From NCBI RefSeq assembly GCF_001013905.1, contig NZ_LN831790.1, forward strand, positions 5,780,001 to 5,844,000: DNA of 64,000 bases. The letters run 5' to 3'. Of this stretch, positions 58,603 through 64,000 are shown one piece after another (the first letter of the stretch is position 1; every line of letters starts with the position of its first letter). This DNA comes from Streptomyces leeuwenhoekii. GTDB taxonomy: Bacteria; Actinomycetota; Actinomycetes; Streptomycetales; Streptomycetaceae. Below the pieces are notes generated by a model. It did not search any database. It worked only from the letters and a program-made list of their open reading frames with translations, and was not told the origin of the DNA. Both the position numbers and the translations under genes were made by a program.

Positions 58603-59802
58603 CTACCCCCGCAGCGGCAGCGCCTGGCCCGCCACCACCAGCAGCACGTGCTCGCACTCGTCGGCGAACGCCGCGTTCAGCCGCCCGAGTTCGTCCCGGT
58701 AGCGGCGCCCCGACGCCGTGGCCGGGACGATGCCCGAGCCCACCTCGTTGGAGACGGCCACGACCGTGCGCCGGGTCGCCCGCACCGCCCGCGTCAGCTC
58801 CGCCACCCGCTCCCGCAGCGCCCGCTCCCCGCCGTCGGCCCACTCCGCGTCGTCCCACGCCCCCACCGAGTCCATGGCGTCCGTGAGCCACAGCGACAGG
58901 CAGTCGATGAGCAGTGGCGGCCCGTCGCCCCGCAGCAGCGGCACCAGATCGCACGTCTCCGCGGTCCGCCACGAGCCCGGGCGGCGCTCCCGGTGCGCGG
59001 TCACCCGCGCCGCCCACTCGGTGTCGCCGCCCCGCGCGCCGCCCGTCGCCACGTACAGCACCTCCGGGAACGCCTCCAGCCGCCGCTCCGCCTCCACCGA
59101 CTTGCCCGACCGGGCCCCGCCCAGCACCAGTGTCCGCCGCGGCACGTCGGGCACCTCCTCGTAGGCGCCCACCACCAGCGTCGCCCCGTCCGGCACCGCC
59201 CGCGCCCCGGCCGCCGCGAGCCGCCGCCGCAGTTCCGGCCCCGGCGGCACGTCGTGGTCGAGGTGGACGGCGACGACGTCGGTGGTCGGGCCCACCGACC
59301 CCACCGCCCGCAGTTTCGCCAGCGCGTCCGGCCGCCCCACCACGTCCGCGAGGACCATGTCGTAGGACTCGGCGGGCTCCTCCAGGCCGGCCGGGGCGCC
59401 GCCCGGCGGCAGGAACAGCAGCCGCTGCCCGTCCGGGCCGGTCACCGCGTACCCCGTGCCCGGCGCGTCCAGCGCCACCGCCCGCACCCGGTGCCCCGTC
59501 AGCAGGGCGAGTTCCCGGCCGTCCGGCACCCGGCCCGGCTGCGGCAGCCCGGCCGGCACCTCCACCGCCGGCCCGTTGTGCGGATGCGACAGCAGCACCT
59601 GCGCCACCCCGCTCAGGGAGCGGCCGGCCCGCGCCGCGGCGAAGGCCGCGCCGGGCGTCAGGTCGAGCAGCAGCGCCCCGTCCACGAGCAGCGCGGTCGC
59701 CGCCCGCGCGTCCTCGCCCAGCGCGGCGGCGCAGGCCGCGCAGGGACAGTCGGGGCGGGGCAGGCCCGCGGGGGCACCGGTGCCGAGCAGTGTCACGTCC
59801 AC
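58603..59802 (-). CDS. cobU: CobU kinase/guanylyltransferase fused to a decayed metallo-hydrolase domain
   Basis: A 399-residue fusion. The C-terminal 180 residues are CobU, which phosphorylates adenosylcobinamide and adds GMP: P-loop LGGARSGKS with K234, the MDSVGAWDD and LIDCLSLWLT segments, and VVAVSNEVGSGIVP. The N-terminal 220 residues start MDVTLLGTGAPAGLPRPDCP and resemble a metallo-beta-lactamase-fold hydrolase (PhnP/PqqB type), but the usual HxHxDH metal site is missing: the expected place reads LLSHPHNGPAVE. The N-domain may be structural or degenerate. GTG 59802 is the start. CobU precedes the CobS step encoded at 54.5 kb. Confidence 0.92.
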   Translation of the reverse strand: MDVTLLGTGAPAGLPRPDCPCAACAAALGEDARAATALLVDGALLLDLTPGAAFAAARAGRSLSGVAQVLLSHPHNGPAVEVPAGLPQPGRVPDGRELALLTGHRVRAVALDAPGTGYAVTGPDGQRLLFLPPGGAPAGLEEPAESYDMVLADVVGRPDALAKLRAVGSVGPTTDVVAVHLDHDVPPGPELRRRLAAAGARAVPDGATLVVGAYEEVPDVPRRTLVLGGARSGKSVEAERRLEAFPEVLYVATGGARGGDTEWAARVTAHRERRPGSWRTAETCDLVPLLRGDGPPLLIDCLSLWLTDAMDSVGAWDDAEWADGGERALRERVAELTRAVRATRRTVVAVSNEVGSGIVPATASGRRYRDELGRLNAAFADECEHVLLVVAGQALPLRG

Positions 59803-60025
59803 GCACCGATTTTCCCGTGGGCCCGCGGGTCCTGCGCGCCCGAGGCCCCCAAGGGGCGCGGCCGGCGGCCCGGGCGCCCCGGGCCGCCGGCCGCGCGGGA
59901 CGCTGGACCGGGCACGTGACCGGCGGTACCCCGGCCAAGGGACCGGCCCAGCGCATAGGCTGCGGGCGGGAGCCGGACCAAGATCCGGTTTCCGCTCTGC
60001 ATGTGCTCACATCTTGGAGGCGTAC

Positions 60026-60238
60026 ATGGCGGCATGGACGTGGCGGTTCGAGACGGCCGACGGGACGGAGGTCCAGCCCGCGGTGCAGCCGGAGGAGTTC
60101 ACCACCCAGGGCGACGCCGAGTCGTGGATCGGGGAGCACTGGAAGGACCTGAAGGAGGGCGGCACGGACCAGGTACGGCTGTTCGAGGACGCCGCGGAGA
60201 TCTACGGGCCGATGAGCCTGCACGGCGAGGACGCGTAG
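60026..60238 (+). CDS. Small conserved actinobacterial protein
   Basis: A 70-residue acidic protein: MAAWTWRFETADGTEVQPAV, then a QPEEFTTQGDAESWIGEHW segment and RLFEDAAEIYGPMSLHGE. It is compact and soluble, and I recognise it as widely conserved in Streptomyces without an assigned function. TTGGAGG lies five bases before ATG 60026. It is convergent with the HtrA-like gene, separated by a hairpin. Confidence 0.88.
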   Translation: MAAWTWRFETADGTEVQPAVQPEEFTTQGDAESWIGEHWKDLKEGGTDQVRLFEDAAEIYGPMSLHGEDA

Positions 60239-60248
60239 CCGGCCCTCC

Positions 60249-60286
60249 GGGGGCGGCCGGCCCGCGTCGCCGGCCCGGCCGCCCCC
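60249..60286. terminator. Hairpin between the small protein and HtrA-like gene
   Basis: GGGGGCGGCCGG (60249-60260) and CCGGCCGCCCCC (60275-60286) are perfect 12-base arms, with more GGC/GCC pairing possible in the loop. It sits between two convergent genes. Confidence 0.7.
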
Positions 60287-60293
60287 GCCGCGT

Positions 60294-61388
60294 TCACTGC
60301 TCGCCCAGCGTCACGCGGACCGTGCGCTCCTTCCCGTCGCGCGTGAAGGTCACCGTCGTCCGGTCACCCGGCCGCAGCGACGCCAGCGCCTCGGTGAGGG
60401 AGGTGATCGTGGTGACGCGCGTGTCCCCGAGCCCGGTGACGACGTCCCCGGCCCGCAGCCCCGCCCGGTCGGCCGCGCCGCCACCGCGGACCTCGACCAC
60501 GGCCACGCCGACGGCCCGGTAGGAGTCGTCGACGACGGTACGGCCGGTGATGCCGAGGGCCGCCCGGCCCGAGTCGGTGACCCGGCCGTCCCGGACGATC
60601 TGGTCGGCGACCGTCTTCACCATCGACGCCGGGATCGCGAACCCGATGCCCGGCGCCGCGCTGTCGCCGAGGCCGGGGTCGGCCGCGGCGAGCGTCGGGA
60701 TGCCGACGACCTGCCCGTCGAGGTTCACCAGGGCGCCGCCGCTGTTGCCCGGGTTGATGGCCGCCGACGTCTGCACCATGTTGACCAGGGTCGCGCCCGC
60801 GCCGCCCCCGTCGCGGCTCTCGGTGACGGTGCGCCCGGTCGCCGAGACGATGCCCTGGGTGACGCTCGACGACAGCCCCAGCGGCGAGCCCATCGCCAGG
60901 ACGATCTGCCCGACCTCCACCTTGGCGGAGTCCCCGAACACCGCCGCCCTCATCCCGTCCGGCACCCGCTCCAGCTTGATCACGGCGAGGTCCTGCTCGG
61001 GATAGGAGTGGACGAGCCGCGCGGACAGCGGTTCCTCGCTGTGGGCGGTCGTCACGCTGAGGGTGTCCTGCTCCCCGACGACGTGCGCGTTGGTGACGAT
61101 GTGTCCCCGGCCGTCGTACACGACCCCCGATCCGAGGTCCTCGCCGGCCTGGATCTGCACCACCGACGGCAGCACGTCCCGGATCACCCGCTGGTAGTCG
61201 GCCTGGAGGTCGTTGGCCGCGCGCGGCACGGCCGCCCGCGCGGTGGTCCGCTCCCCCTGGCGCGGCACGGCCGGGGGCGACGAGGCGGACAGCCCGGAGC
61301 CGGAGCAGGCGGCGAGGACCACGGCACAGCAGACGAACACGGCCGCGCGGGCGACGAGCCGCGCGGCGCGGGGGCGGGAAGCGTCCAT
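60294..61388 (-). CDS. HtrA/DegP-like serine protease lipoprotein with PDZ domain
   Basis: A 364-residue protein. The signal ends in a lipobox VLAAC with C28, so it should be anchored outside the membrane. The trypsin-like domain carries the complete triad: H102 (VTNAHVVG), D133 (EQDLAVIKL) and S216 (NPGNSGGAL). A single PDZ domain follows (about 275-360): VVEVRGGGAADRAGLRAGDV then LASLRPGDRTTVTFTRDGKE. Such proteases remove damaged exported proteins under stress. The start is ATG 61388. PspA, also linked to envelope stress, is encoded nearby. Confidence 0.95.
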   Translation of the reverse strand: MDASRPRAARLVARAAVFVCCAVVLAACSGSGLSASSPPAVPRQGERTTARAAVPRAANDLQADYQRVIRDVLPSVVQIQAGEDLGSGVVYDGRGHIVTNAHVVGEQDTLSVTTAHSEEPLSARLVHSYPEQDLAVIKLERVPDGMRAAVFGDSAKVEVGQIVLAMGSPLGLSSSVTQGIVSATGRTVTESRDGGGAGATLVNMVQTSAAINPGNSGGALVNLDGQVVGIPTLAAADPGLGDSAAPGIGFAIPASMVKTVADQIVRDGRVTDSGRAALGITGRTVVDDSYRAVGVAVVEVRGGGAADRAGLRAGDVVTGLGDTRVTTITSLTEALASLRPGDRTTVTFTRDGKERTVRVTLGEQ

Positions 61389-61443
61389 GTCCGCAGTCTC
61401 GCCGCGCGGTCCTCACCCAGCCTTCGGTGCACACCCGAACGGG

Positions 61444-61609
61444 CTAGGGCCTCTCGTTTGGATCATGCCGGGCTCGCGGGGCCTGGCACCCCGCCTCGCC
61501 GCGTTGTCGTCGGTTGCCATGGCTCTGCCATGGCGCCCTCCTCCGCCTTGCGATGCACGGCACCAGACCCCGCTCCCTGATCCGGCCTGATCCAAACGAA
61601 AGACCCTAG
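61444..61609. mobile_element. MITE-like element with 28-base terminal inverted repeats
   Basis: The 166-base segment is bounded by inverted repeats: the left (61444-61471) and right (61582-61609) match at 25 of 28 bases, both beginning CTAGGGtCTytCGTTTGGAT. It holds no transposase. Inside, GCCATGGC occurs twice (61516-61523 and 61527-61534). The element ends inside the methyltransferase gene: that gene's TAG stop (61606-61608) lies in the right repeat. This resembles short non-autonomous elements seen in Streptomyces; the family is not identified. Confidence 0.75.
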
Positions 61610-62430
61610 CCCCGCACCCCGCACAGATGCAGCAGCGCCGCCACCCCGCGGTACGGATCGGTCCGCCCGGCCCGCTCCTCCACCGCCAGCAGCGTCTCGA
61701 CGTCGTCCGGCGGCGCGGCGCCGTCCGCCGCCGTGTCGGTGAAGACCCGCACGCCGTACCAGCTCTGCAGCGGGGCCCCGATCCCGGCCAGCGTCGCCGT
61801 CAGGGTGGCGAGCCGGTCCGCCCGGACGTCCGGCCCGAAGCGGACGGGCGTCTCCCCGTCCGCTTCCGTCCGGGGATGGGGGAGGCGGGCGGTGGTGTCG
61901 AAGGCGGCCAGCGCGCCCGCCCAGTCGCCGTGCAGACCCGGCCGCATCGCCAGGGCGTCGCCGTTGCGCACCAGCAGCGACAGCAGGCCGCCGGGGGCGA
62001 GCATCCGCGCCAGACCGGCCACCAGCGGATCGGGCTCCTCCACGTACATCAGCACGCTGTGGCAGAGCACCACGTCGAAGCTGCCCGGCAGGAAGTGCAC
62101 GCCGGTGTCCCGGCCGTCCCCCTCGATGATCCGCATCCGCTCCCGGATGCCCTCCGGCTGCCCGGCCAGTGCCTCACGGGCCGCGGCGATCATCGTGGCG
62201 TCCTTCTCCAGGCCGGTCACCTGGTGCCCGGCCCGCGCCAGGCGCAGCGCCTGCGCGCCCCGCCCCATGCCCACGTCGAGCACCCGCAGCCGCCGGCCGA
62301 CCGGGAACCGGGCGACGATCTGCTCGTCGAGCTGCCGGGCCACCAGCTCCTGGCGGACCACCTCACGCAGCCCGCCCGGCCCGCTCAGCCAGGCGTCGGC
62401 CGCGCCCCCGGTCAACGGTGTGGTGCTCAG
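61606..62430 (-). CDS. SAM-dependent methyltransferase (probable CTG start)
   Basis: A 274-residue class I methyltransferase: LRVLDVGMGRGAQALRLARA (motif I), VTGLEKDATMIAAAREAL, IIEGDGRDTGVHFLPGSFDV and VLCHSVLMYVEEPDPLVAGL (motif IV), then LARMLAPGGLLSLLVRNGDA. It is of the SmtA/CmoM-like type and may act on tRNA or a small molecule. No ATG or GTG gives a full domain; CTG 62430 overlaps the DUF3043 stop (CTGA) and has GGGGAG five bases upstream, which fits coupled translation. The last codons and the TAG stop are in the MITE repeat, so the original C-terminus may have been altered. Confidence 0.85.
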   Translation of the reverse strand: MSTTPLTGGAADAWLSGPGGLREVVRQELVARQLDEQIVARFPVGRRLRVLDVGMGRGAQALRLARAGHQVTGLEKDATMIAAAREALAGQPEGIRERMRIIEGDGRDTGVHFLPGSFDVVLCHSVLMYVEEPDPLVAGLARMLAPGGLLSLLVRNGDALAMRPGLHGDWAGALAAFDTTARLPHPRTEADGETPVRFGPDVRADRLATLTATLAGIGAPLQSWYGVRVFTDTAADGAAPPDDVETLLAVEERAGRTDPYRGVAALLHLCGVRG

Positions 62431-63026
62431 GGCCGCTCCCCGCGCTTGACCTGCGGCTTGGGCAGCCGGAGCCGGCGCATCTGGAGGGAGCGCATCAGCG
62501 CGTAGGCCACCGCACCGCGCTTGTTCTCCGCAGGGAACCGCTCGTTCAGGCGCTTCTTCAGACGGAAGCCCGAGACGACGGAGTCCAGCACGATCAGCAC
62601 GATCACGATCAGCCACAGCAGCAGCGCGGTGTTCTGCAGCGCGGGCACCTGGACCATGCTCAGGACGAGGATGACCACCGCCATCGGCAGGAACCACTCC
62701 GCGATGTTGAACCGCGAGTCGACGAAGTCGCGCGCGAAGCGGCGGACCGGGCCCTTGTCGCGGACCGGCAGGTACCGCTCGTCGCCGCTGGCGAGCGCCT
62801 GGCGCTGCCGCTCCAGCGCGGCCCGCCGCTCCTCGCGCTGGCGCTTGGCGGCCTCCTTGCGCGACATCGAGGTGTTGGCCACGCTGCGGCGCTGGGTCTG
62901 GGCCTGGCTGCGCTTGGGCGTGGGGCGGCCCTTGGGGGCCTCGGGGTGACGGGGCTGCTTGGAGTCGGTCACCAGCGCCTTGTCGGCGGCCGGGGCCTTC
63001 TCTTCCTTGGCACGGCTACGGAACAC
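62427..63026 (-). CDS. DUF3043 membrane protein
   Basis: A 199-residue protein, conserved in actinobacteria. The N-terminal half is highly charged (VFRSRAKEEKAPAADKALVT, ending AAKRQREERRAALERQRQAL, probably a coiled helix), followed by GDERYLPVRDKGPVRRFARD and two adjacent transmembrane helices at about 121-160 (WFLPMAVVILVLSMVQVP and ALLLWLIVIVLIVLDSVV). The C-terminus is basic (KPQVKRGERP). GTG 63026 is eight bases after TACCCT on the minus strand and fits the homologues I recall. Its stop overlaps the methyltransferase start. Confidence 0.92.
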   Translation of the reverse strand: MFRSRAKEEKAPAADKALVTDSKQPRHPEAPKGRPTPKRSQAQTQRRSVANTSMSRKEAAKRQREERRAALERQRQALASGDERYLPVRDKGPVRRFARDFVDSRFNIAEWFLPMAVVILVLSMVQVPALQNTALLLWLIVIVLIVLDSVVSGFRLKKRLNERFPAENKRGAVAYALMRSLQMRRLRLPKPQVKRGERP

Positions 63027-63073
63027 AAAGCCCAAGGGTACGGGGTAGGGGGGCATGGACCCCAGCCCCACGG

Positions 63074-63100
63074 GGAACGATCCGGCAACACCGGTCGTCT
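63074..63100 (+). promoter_or_regulatory. Possible SigE-type (ECF) promoter upstream of pspA
   Basis: GGAAC (63074-63078) and CGTCT (63096-63100) are separated by 17 bases, which matches the Streptomyces SigE cell-envelope-stress promoter pattern. It would give a leader of about 230 bases before pspA. A second candidate -10 (TACTGT) is at 63276-63281. Confidence 0.4.
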
Positions 63101-63337
63101 GCAAGGGGACGGAGGGGACGGAGCGGACGCCGCGTACGGCCCGGAATTCCCCGGACGGCGCACCCCGCGACCCGGAGGACCGCCTCATCCCTACGCCGGA
63201 CCGGGAGCGTACGCAGTCGTCCTCGGGGATGAGCGCATCCGTCCCCGAACAGTGCGGTAATGGAGACAGGGCCCGTACTGTGGGTTCTGTTGCAGTCGCT
63301 GGAGCTGGAGTCGGTCAGAAGGGGGCGCGCGAAGCCC

Positions 63338-64000
63338 ATGAGCGGTGTCATGAAGCGTATGGGGATGATCTTCCGCGCGAAGGCGAACAAGGCCCTGGAC
63401 CGGGCCGAGGACCCGCGCGAGACCCTCGATTACTCGTACCAGAAGCAGCTCGAGCTGTTGCAGAAGGTCCGCCGGGGCGTCGCCGACGTGGCCACCTCCC
63501 GCAAGCGCCTGGAGCTCCAGCTCAACCAGTTGCAGCAGCAGTCCTCCAAGCTGGAGGACCAGGGCCGCAAGGCGCTGGCGCTGGGCCGCGAGGACCTGGC
63601 CCGCGAGGCGCTCGCGCGCCGTGCCGCCCTCCAGCAGCAGGTGACCGACCTGGAGACCCAGCACGCCACCCTCCAGGGCGAGGAGGAGAAGCTCACCCTG
63701 GCGGCCCAACGGCTCCAGGCCAAGGTCGACGCCTTCCGCACCAAGAAGGAGACGATCAAGGCCACGTACACGGCGGCCCAGGCGCAGACCCGGATCGGGG
63801 AGGCGTTCTCCGGCATCTCCGAGGAGATGGGCGACGTGGGCCTGGCGATCCAGCGCGCCGAGGACAAGACGGCCCAGCTCCAGGCCCGCGCCGGCGCCAT
63901 CGACGAACTGCTCGCCTCCGGCGCCCTGGACGACCCCTCCGGGATGCACAAGGACGACATCCAGGCCGAGCTGGACCGGCTCTCCGGTGGTACGGATGTA
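63338..64000 (+). CDS. pspA: PspA/IM30 membrane-stress protein, 3' end missing
   Basis: The frame is open from ATG 63338 to the end of the window, 221 codons, without a stop. It begins MSGVMKRMGMIFRAKANKAL with an amphipathic N-terminal helix, followed by PRETLDYSYQKQLELLQKVR and a long alternating Lys/Glu/Gln/Leu coiled coil (LQLNQLQQQSSKLEDQGRKA, LARRAALQQQVTDLETQH), as in PspA and Vipp1. The protein binds and protects damaged membrane. An ATG at 63350 is an alternative start. A SigE-like promoter lies upstream. Confidence 0.95.
   Translation, partial: MSGVMKRMGMIFRAKANKALDRAEDPRETLDYSYQKQLELLQKVRRGVADVATSRKRLELQLNQLQQQSSKLEDQGRKALALGREDLAREALARRAALQQQVTDLETQHATLQGEEEKLTLAAQRLQAKVDAFRTKKETIKATYTAAQAQTRIGEAFSGISEEMGDVGLAIQRAEDKTAQLQARAGAIDELLASGALDDPSGMHKDDIQAELDRLSGGTDV

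Overview
This window is a gene-dense stretch of chromosome from a high-GC actinomycete, almost certainly a Streptomyces. The grounds are the third-position G/C bias, GTG starts, many leaderless promoters, and a gene order matching, from memory, the S. coelicolor block from about SCO2240 down to SCO2168 (nadE, glnE, malR-malEFG, glnII, glnA, lipA/lipB, aceE, sucB/lpd, pepA, cobS/cobT/cobU, pspA). No rRNA, tRNA, CRISPR array, prophage or large biosynthetic cluster was seen. It is mostly core metabolism, with a few odd accessory patches.

Layout. 1-3.5 kb: the end of a DUF3105 gene, a DUF305 gene, NAD synthetase and a VOC protein. 3.9-6.9 kb: glnE. 7.3-22.1 kb: a PAP2 membrane protein, then a maltodextrin/starch regulon: repressor MalR, binding protein and permeases MalEFG, a cytoplasmic alpha-glucosidase, a secreted alpha-amylase and a secreted 1802-residue amylase-pullulanase. 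MalR-type CTTGCA/TTGC inverted repeats lie before malE, the amylase and the amylopullulanase. 22.1-28.8 kb: a less conserved patch with a tautomerase-like protein, a TetR regulator, a sigma-like/membrane fusion protein, a TPR protein, a sensor kinase cut off at its phospho-acceptor helix, an NAD epimerase and a winged-helix regulator. 28.9-33.3 kb: the two glutamine synthetases glnII and glnA, each with a recognisable GlnR box. With glnE this puts three nitrogen-assimilation genes in one window. 33.3-37 kb: RDD and DUF4191 membrane proteins, a small conserved protein, lipA and lipB (lipoate synthesis).

37.3-44.6 kb: an HTH/TPR-like regulator, an FAD oxidoreductase, an SDR39U1 epimerase, a GNAT enzyme, a PGRP-type amidase, DUF4240 and a WYL regulator. 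44.7-53.9 kb: the 2-oxoacid dehydrogenase region, all on the minus strand: pepA, lpd (E3), sucB (E2 with two lipoyl domains), a GntR regulator and aceE (E1). LipA and LipB supply the lipoyl cofactor used by this E2. 54.5-59.8 kb: late cobalamin genes cobS, cobT and a cobU fused to a decayed metallo-hydrolase domain, interleaved with a membrane protein and a methyltransferase. 60-64 kb: a small conserved protein, an HtrA-like lipoprotein protease, a 166-bp MITE-like element that supplies the stop codon of a methyltransferase gene, DUF3043, and the start of pspA, which runs off the window.

No obviously new multi-gene system stands out. The best leads are the sigma-like membrane protein with its TPR neighbour and truncated kinase, the MITE-like element, the palindromic operator at the aceE promoter, the CobU fusion, and the dense set of leaderless starts.
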